Origin: an uncultured Saprospiraceae bacterium
GTDB lineage: Bacteria > Bacteroidota > Bacteroidia > Chitinophagales > Saprospiraceae
Reading direction: 5' to 3'
NCBI GenBank assembly: GCA_937921525.1
Contig: CAKZUM010000120.1
Span: forward strand, 1-7,431
Length of the DNA: 7,431 bases
Shown here in pieces: positions 1-5,364 of this stretch. The position numbers were made by a program, and so were the translations under genes. The notes below the pieces were generated by a model. The model had not been told where the DNA came from. It was given only the letters and a program-made list of their open reading frames with translations, and did not search any database. Every line of letters begins with the position of its first letter. Position 1 is the first letter of the stretch.

Positions 1-117
1 GCAATGTTGTATCGTTTATTCAATAAGGATAATTTACAATTAAAACGGACTTCAGATACCTATTGGGTAAAGCGGGATCATCAATATGTTAAGAAGGATT
101 TGGAGCATCCTTGGTAA
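1..117 (+). CDS. 3' end of an unrecognised protein gene (partial)
   Basis: Frame 1 is open from the left edge for 38 codons and closes with tandem stops (TAA TAA, 115-120). The visible tail is basic and aromatic, ending in KKDLEHPW. A terminator-like hairpin follows within 35 bp, which supports this being the true end of a gene. The start lies outside the window, and the fragment is too short for me to assign a family. It converges on nrdJ. It could be a chance open frame, but the tandem stops and following terminator favour a gene. Confidence 0.5.
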   Translation, partial: AMLYRLFNKDNLQLKRTSDTYWVKRDHQYVKKDLEHPW

Positions 118-148
118 TAAATTTATTTACTCGTTACTTAGCATAAAA

Positions 149-184
149 AAAAGGCCAGAAGGAATAATTCCAACTGACCCTTTT
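149..184 (+). terminator. Rho-independent terminator candidate for the partial gene
   Basis: A run of eight A (145-152) leads into a hairpin: AAAAGG (149-154) pairs with CCTTTT (179-184), CAG (156-158) with CTG (174-176), and GGAAT (161-165) with ATTCC (167-171), with small internal loops. The T-run is only four bases, and the A-run on the left would serve as a U-run for minus-strand transcripts, so it may work in both directions. AAAAAAGGC (147-155) can alternatively pair with GCCTTTTTT (204-212), a wider alternative stem. Confidence 0.45.
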
Positions 185-185
185 G

Positions 186-234
186 ACTTACTAAACTTAA
201 TATGCCTTTTTTGTTTACCTAGTTGTTAGTAAGT
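186..234. repeat. 9-bp inverted repeat in the convergent intergenic space
   Basis: ACTTACTAA (186-194) is exactly complementary in reverse to TTAGTAAGT (226-234), with a 31-bp spacer containing GCCTTTTTT. It lies between the two gene ends and may add to transcription termination. No function can be assigned from sequence. Confidence 0.4.
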
Positions 235-235
235 A

Positions 236-273
236 AAATCAGACTTGGGAAGTTTTAAAAACTTACCAAGTCT
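236..273 (-). terminator. Terminator of nrdJ
   Basis: On the minus strand, starting 7 nt after the nrdJ stop codon, AGACTTGG (+ strand 266-273 complement) pairs with CCAAGTCT (complement of 241-248). After one mismatch (249 versus 265) the stem continues through AAGTTT/AAACTT (250-255 with 259-264) around a tiny loop. A short U-stretch follows (minus-strand GATTTTAC). Position, stem length and orientation fit a terminator for nrdJ. Confidence 0.6.
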
Positions 274-280
274 AAACCCT

Positions 281-2860
281 TTACCCGCACTTACTATACC
301 CACAACTCTTACAGCTTAAGCATCCTTCCTTGTAAATTAAGCCATCTTTATCTTCGCAACTTGGGCAAGCCGTTTTAGCCGCTTGCGTACCATCTGGAAT
401 GAATTTCTTTAAAGCTCTTACCACACCATTTTTCCAAGTATTGATATGATCTTGTTCTGTAGATAAACCGTCTACTAAACTAACCACATGATTCAATGGC
501 ATACCATGACGCAATACCCCAGAAATTAATTTAGCGTAGTTCCAGAACTTCTTATCAAAAGACCTCGATAAGCCCTCCATCGTTACTCGATAGCCATCTT
601 TATCTTCGTATTGGAAATCATAGCTCTTATTACCTTCCTCGTCTTTTTGCTTTAAGACCCAGCCTTTAGTCACATAGTTTGGAAAGACAAAAGTATCTTC
701 TGCACGACCCGTAAAGATTTCATAAGGTCTGCCATCTAATACTCCTACCATCGCAATCCATTTTTCATGATTGTTTTGGAATCTAATCACTTCTACCTCC
801 AATCTGTTCGGACGTTTAGGTGCGGCAGATTCTTTGAAAACCAAGCTATTGTTATCTTCTTTATTATCAGTAGTAGCCACCAATACACCAGAACGAGAAC
901 CGTCTCTATAGATCGTACAGCCTTTACAGCCTGCCTCCCATGCCGTTTGATAAATCTGCTTAACCATATCCTCAGTCGTCTCATTAGGTACATTTACGGT
1001 AACACTAATAGAGTGGTCTACCCATTTTTGGATAGCGCCTTGCATCTTGACTTTTTGCACCCAATCCACATCATTGGCAGTCGCCTTATAGTAAGGAGAC
1101 TTTTCAATAATCGCTTGCAATTCTTCTTGTGGCATTTGTTTAACCTTTTCCACATCATAGCCCTTTGCTGTTAACCAAGTGCTAAACTTATGGTGGAAAA
1201 CATTGTATTCTTCCCAGTGATCGCCCACCTCATCTGTAAAGGTGATATTGACATTTTTATCATTAGGATTCACCTTCCGTCTACGCATATACGCCACCAT
1301 AAATGCAGGCTCAATACCAGAAGTAGTTTGGGTCATCATAGACGTAGTACCAGTAGGTGCAATCGTTAATAAAGCGATATTTCTTCTACCATATTTCACC
1401 ATATCATCGTACAATGCTGGATCTGCTTCCTTGATACGTTGTATCATAGGATTTTGCATTTCCCTACTAGCATCATAGATTTTGAAATGTCCTCTTTTCT
1501 TAGCTAAATCAACAGAAGAGCGGTAAGCATTCAAGGCTAGTGTCTTATGTACTTTTACAGAGAACGCAATTCCTTCGTCACTGCCATAAGCCATATCCAT
1601 TGCAGCCAACATATCTCCCTCAGCAGTAATACCTACTCCTGTTCTTCGGCCTTCTACACAAGTTTTTCTAATTTTTTTCCAAAGATTAAGTTCTACAAAC
1701 TTAATTTCGTCTGGCTCTGGATCATTTTCGACTTTAGCAATGATGCTATCAATTTTTTCAATTTCTAAATCAATAATATCATCCATGATGCGCTGCGCCA
1801 TTTGCACATGCTGACCAAATTTTTCAAAATTAAAGTAAGCTTTCTCTGTGAACGGCTCTTCTACATAGCTATACAAATTGATCGCTAGTAATCGACAAGA
1901 ATCATAAGGACATAAAGGAATCTCTCCACAGGGATTCGTAGAAATTGTTTTATAACCTAAGTCTGCATAGCAATCTGGAATAGATTCCCGAATTACCGTA
2001 TCCCAAAATAATACCCCTGGCTCTGCTGATTTCCAAGCATTATGGATGATTTTATTCCATAGCTTAGAAGCGTCTATATCCTTAGTGAACTTCGGGTTGT
2101 CAGCGTCAATTGGATATTGCTGTTGGTAGCTTTTGCCACTCATAGCCGCTTTCATAAAAGCATCATCAATTCTTACAGAAACGTTAGCTCCTGTTACCTT
2201 TCCTTGTTCCATTTTAGCATCTACAAAATCTTCTGCATCTGGATGTTTACTAGAAATAGATAACATCAATGCCCCTCTTCTACCGTCTTGAGCTACTTCT
2301 CTGGTACAGTTAGAATATCGTTCCATGAAAGGAGAGATACCTGTGGAAGACAAAGCACTGTTCATTACTTGGCTACCCTTAGGTCGAATATGAGACAAGT
2401 CATGCCCGACACCTCCTCTACGCTTCATCAATTGTGCCTGCTCTTCATCCATTCTCATGATACCTCCATAAGAATCTGCACTATTACCGATCACGAAACA
2501 ATTAGACAAAGAAGAAACCTGAAATACATTACCGATACCAGCCATCGGACTACCCTGAGGAACGATGTATTTAAAATCTTTTAATACCTCAAAAATTTCT
2601 TGTTCAGAATAAGGATCAGGGTGGGCAGCTTCGGCTCTTGCTATCTCACTAGCAATCCTGCGGTGCATATCCTCAGGTGTTAATTCGTATAAGTTGCCAT
2701 GGGTATCTTTCAGGGCATACTTGTTTAACCATACACTAGCTGCTAAATCATCTCCTTTAAAATAGTTAGTGGAGGCAGCCAATACTTCTGCGTGTGTGTA
2801 AGTTTTTCTGTTGTTTTTAGCCACTTTTGGCTTCTTACTAATTTTGTTGACTGTTTGCAT
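281..2860 (-). CDS. nrdJ: Adenosylcobalamin-dependent (class II) ribonucleoside-diphosphate reductase
   Basis: This cytosolic enzyme reduces ribonucleotides to deoxyribonucleotides for DNA synthesis, forming its thiyl radical from vitamin B12 coenzyme without a partner radical subunit or oxygen. The 859-residue product has the family layout. An N-terminal reductase domain comes first (LAASVWLNKYAL 39-50, TPEDMHRR 61-68). The first redox cysteine is C121 (SNCF). The active-site loop is NPCGEIPL 309-316, with N309, thiyl C311 and E313. The probable second redox cysteine is C322 (YDSC). A phosphate-binding APTGTTS follows at 501-507. A further domain (about 684-800; VGVLDGRPYEIF 705-716) is typical of long NrdJ. 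The tail has six cysteines (C832, C835, C847, C850, C853, C858), a zinc-ribbon-like module that should also pass electrons to the active site. It looks intact. The ATG has no Shine-Dalgarno site, as usual in Bacteroidota. I see no cobalamin riboswitch upstream. Confidence 0.95.
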   Translation of the reverse strand: MQTVNKISKKPKVAKNNRKTYTHAEVLAASTNYFKGDDLAASVWLNKYALKDTHGNLYELTPEDMHRRIASEIARAEAAHPDPYSEQEIFEVLKDFKYIVPQGSPMAGIGNVFQVSSLSNCFVIGNSADSYGGIMRMDEEQAQLMKRRGGVGHDLSHIRPKGSQVMNSALSSTGISPFMERYSNCTREVAQDGRRGALMLSISSKHPDAEDFVDAKMEQGKVTGANVSVRIDDAFMKAAMSGKSYQQQYPIDADNPKFTKDIDASKLWNKIIHNAWKSAEPGVLFWDTVIRESIPDCYADLGYKTISTNPCGEIPLCPYDSCRLLAINLYSYVEEPFTEKAYFNFEKFGQHVQMAQRIMDDIIDLEIEKIDSIIAKVENDPEPDEIKFVELNLWKKIRKTCVEGRRTGVGITAEGDMLAAMDMAYGSDEGIAFSVKVHKTLALNAYRSSVDLAKKRGHFKIYDASREMQNPMIQRIKEADPALYDDMVKYGRRNIALLTIAPTGTTSMMTQTTSGIEPAFMVAYMRRRKVNPNDKNVNITFTDEVGDHWEEYNVFHHKFSTWLTAKGYDVEKVKQMPQEELQAIIEKSPYYKATANDVDWVQKVKMQGAIQKWVDHSISVTVNVPNETTEDMVKQIYQTAWEAGCKGCTIYRDGSRSGVLVATTDNKEDNNSLVFKESAAPKRPNRLEVEVIRFQNNHEKWIAMVGVLDGRPYEIFTGRAEDTFVFPNYVTKGWVLKQKDEEGNKSYDFQYEDKDGYRVTMEGLSRSFDKKFWNYAKLISGVLRHGMPLNHVVSLVDGLSTEQDHINTWKNGVVRALKKFIPDGTQAAKTACPSCEDKDGLIYKEGCLSCKSCGYSKCG

Positions 2861-2932
2861 AGTATTCAGATAGAATTTTTTGTGACTATCTTTTTCTAAT
2901 TAGGGCGTAGAGGATAGGGTGTTTGGAGGTGC

Positions 2933-2960
2933 TAAAAGTATATAACCTTCATCTATTCAA
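2933..2960 (-). promoter_or_regulatory. Candidate nrdJ promoter
   Basis: On the minus strand, TTG (2960-2958), a 17-nt spacer and TACTTTTA (2940-2933) match the Bacteroidota pattern TTG-N17-23-TAnnTTTG at all fixed positions but the last. Transcription would start near 2926, giving a leader of about 65 nt before the nrdJ ATG. An alternative -7 element, TAAGTTTG at 3210-3203, is exact but has no TTG at normal spacing. Confidence 0.35.
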
Positions 2961-3013
2961 TACGGACTATTCAAAAAATAGATCACGTTCTCGATTGTGT
3001 TTCATAACTAAAG

Positions 3014-3039
3014 AACTAAACACCGATAAATGTTTAGTT
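3014..3039. repeat. 9-bp inverted repeat upstream of nrdJ
   Basis: AACTAAACA (3014-3022) and TGTTTAGTT (3031-3039) are perfect reverse complements around an 8-bp spacer. It could be an operator or an RNA hairpin if a transcript starts further upstream. No adjacent U-run makes it a terminator. Confidence 0.45.
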
Positions 3040-3120
3040 TCGTTTCTCAATAGTTACGTTTGTTTTTTCGTCAGTAGTTGCTGTTCTTTGTCAAATTGTT
3101 CCATTAGTACAGGGTAAATC

Positions 3121-3147
3121 GTATAAATCTAATAATTAGATTTATAC
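3121..3147. repeat. 27-bp palindrome (13-bp arms, 1-bp centre)
   Basis: GTATAAATCTAAT (3121-3133) and ATTAGATTTATAC (3135-3147) are perfect reverse complements around a single A (3134). The next bases outward (C3120, A3148) do not pair. Its near-perfect two-fold symmetry suggests a dimeric protein site or cruciform rather than a terminator, since no U-run follows on either strand. It lies about 260 bp upstream of nrdJ and 255 bp from the DnaA boxes. Confidence 0.6.
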
Positions 3148-3401
3148 AAGAAACATATTGTTTCAATAGTTTGAATCAGTTGAATGTTTATTTTAATAGT
3201 CACAAACTTACAGGCAATAGTTACCTAAAAGATAGGCACAATTAAATAGTATGTGTGTATTTATTTTAGTTAATTTCTTTCTTATTTACTATTTCTCGTA
3301 AGTCCGTTAAAGAAAGGTAGGCTTAAACGCTGAATTGTAGTTAAGCATTTTCGTCATAGTGATATAAAAATACTAATAAGTAGCAGATTTAAAGACTAAA
3401 C

Positions 3402-3500
3402 TTTTCCACAACATGTGGATAACTTTATATTAGTATTGATAATCAAGTGTTTAGATAGATTGGTATTTTTTCCACAATGTGGATAACTAAATGTGGAAAA
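3402..3500. other. Cluster of five DnaA boxes: candidate oriC or DnaA-controlled site
   Basis: Five 9-mers match the DnaA consensus TTWTNCACA: TTTTCCACA at 3402-3410 (+), TTATCCACA at 3414-3422 (-), TTTTCCACA at 3468-3476 (+), TTATCCACA at 3478-3486 (-), and TTTTCCACA at 3492-3500 (-). Two are the perfect high-affinity form. Boxes 1/2 and 3/4 are head-to-head pairs spaced by 3 bp and 1 bp. The surroundings are strongly AT-rich, as needed for duplex opening, and no gene overlaps. The family knowledge is that DnaA initiates replication at such clusters and also regulates some nrd promoters. Which applies here is inference; no dnaA gene is in view. Confidence 0.6.
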
Positions 3501-3549
3501 TGCTATTAAACTATTAACAAAATAGTGAAATTATTCAAATAATGCAAGT

Positions 3550-4503
3550 TTATATCAATTTTTTCCAGCGAAAGAACCAAGCTAATAGTAAAGATATAAG
3601 CAAAGAGATGCCAATTATCGCATAAAAGGAAATAGGGGAGTTTTCTGATTTGAAAGGAACGTCTACATTCATCCCAAAAAAACTAGCGATTAAGGTGGGA
3701 ACCATCAAAATAATGGTAACGAGTGTCAATCTTTGGATAACTACATTCAAATTGTTTGAAATAATAGAAGCATAAGCCTCCATTGTTCCACTTAGAATGT
3801 TTGTGTACACATTAGACATTTCTAAGGCTTGGCTATTGTCAATAATGATGTCTTCAAACAAATCCATTTTATCTTCCTCTTTTCGGATATGTAGGAAGTC
3901 TGTCCGTTTCATTTTTAACTTCAATAAATCATTGGTGCTTAAAGTGTTTACAAAATATACAAAACTCTTTTCAATAGCCAATAGTCGGCGCAGATCTTTA
4001 TTTCTGCTGGAAGTGTACAATTCCTTTTCTATATGGTTACGTTTAAGATTAAGGCTCTTCAAGCAACTTAGAAAGCGCAATACGTTTTTTTCAAAAATTT
4101 GTAAGACAAACATTTGCTCGTCAGAGGGATCAAAATTCTTAACTTTATTTTCTAAAAATAAATCTAAGACGGGATTTGGATGTGCGGTAATGGTAATCAC
4201 GTGTTCTATGGTCAATATAATACCAATAGGTGCAGTTAGATAAATAGATTCCTCTTCTCGTACACTATCGTTTAGAATAGGTGTATTAACTACGATCAAT
4301 CGGACTTCTTCCTCTCTTTCGTACCGAGAGCGTTCGTCAATATCCAAGGAATCCGTCAAGAAATCTAAGGGAACACGATATTTTTCGGAAATCTCAGCCA
4401 GTTCCGCTTGGCTGAAGGGAGGGCTAATATTAATCCAGCAGTACACTTCTGCTTCCTGCACTTCGACCAATTGGCCGGCCTCTTTTTTTAAGTACTGGAT
4501 CAT
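3550..4503 (-). CDS. corA: CorA-family magnesium/divalent cation transporter
   Basis: This inner-membrane pentameric channel should carry Mg2+ (or Co2+/Ni2+) into the cell. The 317-residue product has a large cytoplasmic N-terminal domain (about 1-255) with a long helical, charged middle (about 130-255), then two membrane helices near the C-terminus (about 259-276 and 291-311). The family signature GMN is at 277-279 (FFGMNVDVP), at the end of the first membrane helix, where it forms the selectivity filter. The basic end (RWKKLI) fits a cytoplasmic C-terminus. Length is normal for the family and no lesion is visible. The ATG has no Shine-Dalgarno site but has a strong Bacteroidota promoter 86 bp upstream. 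The exact ion is not decided by sequence; efflux-type CorA relatives exist. Confidence 0.92.
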   Translation of the reverse strand: MIQYLKKEAGQLVEVQEAEVYCWINISPPFSQAELAEISEKYRVPLDFLTDSLDIDERSRYEREEEVRLIVVNTPILNDSVREEESIYLTAPIGIILTIEHVITITAHPNPVLDLFLENKVKNFDPSDEQMFVLQIFEKNVLRFLSCLKSLNLKRNHIEKELYTSSRNKDLRRLLAIEKSFVYFVNTLSTNDLLKLKMKRTDFLHIRKEEDKMDLFEDIIIDNSQALEMSNVYTNILSGTMEAYASIISNNLNVVIQRLTLVTIILMVPTLIASFFGMNVDVPFKSENSPISFYAIIGISLLISLLLAWFFRWKKLI

Positions 4504-4530
4504 ATTAATAATTTGGTATGTGTTTCTTTT

Positions 4531-4579
4531 TTGAGTAGATTATGGAGGTGTTTAGTCCATACATTTTCTATCCACTCAA
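4531..4579 (-). promoter_or_regulatory. Hairpin in the corA mRNA leader
   Basis: In the minus-strand RNA, 4579-4570 pairs with 4540-4531 over 10 bp (nine Watson-Crick and one G-U at 4573/4537, which would be an A-C mismatch in plus-strand RNA). 4561-4556 pairs with 4546-4541 over 6 bp. An 8-nt one-sided bulge (4562-4569) separates them, and the apical loop is 9 nt (4547-4555). The base lies 2-6 nt from the predicted transcript start, so it would form the 5' end of the message. No U-run follows, so it is not a simple terminator. Confidence 0.45.
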
Positions 4580-4588
4580 GAATTTGTA

Positions 4589-4620
4589 CAAACTTAATGT
4601 TAATCCCTTGGAGGTACAAA
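4589..4620 (-). promoter_or_regulatory. corA promoter (Bacteroidota type)
   Basis: On the minus strand, TTTG (4620-4617), a 20-nt spacer and TAAGTTTG (4596-4589) match both the -33 TTTG and -7 TAnnTTTG elements of the Bacteroidota primary sigma factor exactly. Predicted transcription start is about 4581-4585, giving a leader of roughly 80 nt before the corA ATG at 4503. corA can therefore be expressed separately from fur. Confidence 0.6.
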
Positions 4621-4649
4621 TGAATTTAGGAGTAGTGTAATAGATTGAC

Positions 4650-4712
4650 TTACTTTTTTAAATGTTTGCTACCATCTTCTCCCGCAATAGCTTTCCCACA
4701 GGTATCAGTCAT
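4650..4712 (-). CDS. 20-codon ORF overlapping the fur stop codon
   Basis: An ATG shares its first base with the last base of the fur stop (TAATG), the arrangement seen in translationally coupled genes. It reads MTDTCGKAIAG...KHLKK for 20 codons and stops at 4652-4650. The composition (Gly, Lys, Asp, Ala, one Cys) looks protein-like rather than random AT-rich noise. It is in the -1 frame relative to fur, so it could instead be the remains of a longer Fur tail cut by a frameshift, or be added by -1 frameshifting. I recognise no family. Confidence 0.3.
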   Translation of the reverse strand: MTDTCGKAIAGEDGSKHLKK

Positions 4713-5137
4713 TAAGTATGACATTCTCCACAGATTCCAGATAATACTAATTGACTGTCTTCCAATTTAAAATTATCAGGCAAGTTAATTGCAGGAATTT
4801 TTACATCATCCAAACAGACTGTTTTTTCACACTTTGTACAGTAAAAATGAGCATGGTGATCTTCATGATGATGACTCGTACAATATTCAGAGCATAAAGC
4901 ATACTTAGAACGACCGCTAACATCTACCGCCTGGTGTATAATTCCCGACTCCTCAAAAGTCTTGATCGTTCTATATAGTGTAATCCTATCTAAATCTTCT
5001 ATTTTCTTCTCAATCTCCGCACTAGACAAGGCCGTATGTCCTGCTTTTAAGAACTCTTCCAACACCAACCTTCTAGCATTGGTCGTTCTTAATTTCCCAT
5101 GTTTCAATAAATTGGCTATTCTTGAGCTTTGGTCCAT
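4712..5137 (-). CDS. Fur-family metal-responsive transcriptional regulator
   Basis: A cytosolic dimeric repressor that binds DNA when loaded with metal; the family includes Fur (iron), Zur (zinc) and PerR (peroxide). The 141-residue length is typical. Residues 1-80 form the winged helix, with the recognition helix and family signature DRITLYRTIKTFEESGIIHQ at 50-69. The dimerisation and metal domain has the histidine-rich HHHEDHHAHFYC at 89-100, then CTKC (C100, C103) and CGEC (C136, C139), the two CxxC pairs of the structural zinc site. Regulatory-site candidates are H89-H97 and D110/D111. Sequence does not separate Fur from Zur or PerR, so no symbol is given. The ATG lacks a Shine-Dalgarno site; no in-frame ATG lies closely upstream. 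No convincing Fur box was seen in its own promoter or before corA. Confidence 0.9.
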   Translation of the reverse strand: MDQSSRIANLLKHGKLRTTNARRLVLEEFLKAGHTALSSAEIEKKIEDLDRITLYRTIKTFEESGIIHQAVDVSGRSKYALCSEYCTSHHHEDHHAHFYCTKCEKTVCLDDVKIPAINLPDNFKLEDSQLVLSGICGECHT

Positions 5138-5198
5138 TTTGGCAGCTATTCGGTAAATTAATATTTGATCTATCTATTATTTTAGCAATGCAAATTAG

Positions 5199-5227
5199 AA
5201 AAAATAACGTAACTATTCAGCACACAA
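5199..5227 (-). promoter_or_regulatory. Candidate promoter of the Fur-family gene
   Basis: On the minus strand, TTG (5227-5225), an 18-nt spacer and TATTTTTT (5206-5199) fit TTG-N17-23-TAnnTTTG except for the last base. Transcription would start near 5192, about 55 nt before the ATG. The insertion sequence begins only about 11 bp upstream of the TTG. Confidence 0.3.
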
Positions 5228-5238
5228 GCTAGAACTCC

Positions 5239-5275
5239 CCCCAACCCCCTCTTAAAATACGACTTTTGCACCGTA
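5239..5275 (+). repeat. Left terminal inverted repeat of the insertion sequence
   Basis: Starts CCCCAACCCCC and ends TTTTGCACCGTA. It is the reverse complement of 6949-6985 at 35 of 37 positions; the mismatches are at A5243 and within CTTAAAATACG (A5255). Confidence 0.85.
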
Positions 5276-5292
5276 AAGGAGAGAAAAAGCAA

Positions 5293-5318
5293 AAAGTTCA
5301 TTGACATTATTGGATAAC
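5293..5318 (+). repeat. Left inner (subterminal) inverted repeat
   Basis: These 26 bp (AAAGTTC...TTGGATAAC) are the reverse complement of 6859-6884 at 24 of 26 positions. They begin 17 bp inside the left terminal repeat and contain the TTGACA that may be part of the transposase promoter, so a protein bound here could both assemble the transposition complex and repress transcription. Confidence 0.75.
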
Positions 5319-5333
5319 ATTTACCTAATTTAA
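5301..5333 (+). promoter_or_regulatory. Possible transposase promoter
   Basis: TTGACA (5301-5306) is followed, after 22 nt counted from TTG, by TAATTTAA (5326-5333), a 6-of-8 match to TAnnTTTG. It overlaps the inner inverted repeat and is 32 bp upstream of the transposase ATG. A poor match, supported mainly by position. Confidence 0.25.
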
Positions 5334-5364
5334 ACAAAAGGAGTAAATTAGTAAGAAAGTAAAA

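Larger units (their letters stand above)
2861..3549. other. Long AT-rich intergenic region between nrdJ and corA
   Basis: This 689-bp stretch has no convincing gene. It holds a candidate nrdJ promoter (2933-2960), inverted repeats at 3014-3039 and 3121-3147, a lone TAAGTTTG element on the minus strand (3203-3210), eight AATAGT motifs on both strands between 3049 and 3526, and five DnaA boxes at 3402-3500. A small AT hairpin (ATTATT 3530-3535 with AATAAT 3538-3543) follows the corA stop and is at best a weak corA terminator. The region is much longer than the other gaps, suggesting it is more than a simple promoter. Confidence 0.7.

Noticed and set aside
767..1174. 135-codon plus-strand open frame inside nrdJ
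   Set aside because: It is antisense to a clearly conserved reductase, and its translation has no recognisable domain; it is a shadow frame. The same holds for the other frames opposite nrdJ, corA, fur and the transposase.
2923..3117. 64-codon plus-strand open frame upstream of nrdJ
   Set aside because: It begins with TTG, has no ribosome site, is rich in Cys, Ser and Asn as expected from AT-rich noise, and spans the region of nrdJ promoter candidates and an inverted repeat.
2861..3210. NrdR box pair before nrdJ
   Set aside because: No pair resembling ACACTATATATAGTGT at suitable spacing was seen; the 27-bp palindrome has a different sequence.
3121..3250. CRISPR-like or iteron array from the repeated AATAGT
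   Set aside because: Repeats are only six bases with variable spacing and unlike flanks; reported as a motif cluster only.
2861..3549. Cobalamin riboswitch upstream of the B12-dependent reductase
   Set aside because: I looked for the B12 box (GCCACTG) and its partner structures on the minus strand and did not find them.
4620..4640. Short plus-strand frame with a perfect GGAGGT ribosome site (ATG at 4620, six codons)
   Set aside because: Too short to support as a gene, on the opposite strand within the corA promoter; Bacteroidota rarely depend on such sites.
5138..5238. Fur box in the promoter of the Fur-family gene
   Set aside because: No convincing 19-bp inverted repeat of GATAAT type was found by eye, so self-regulation is not claimed.
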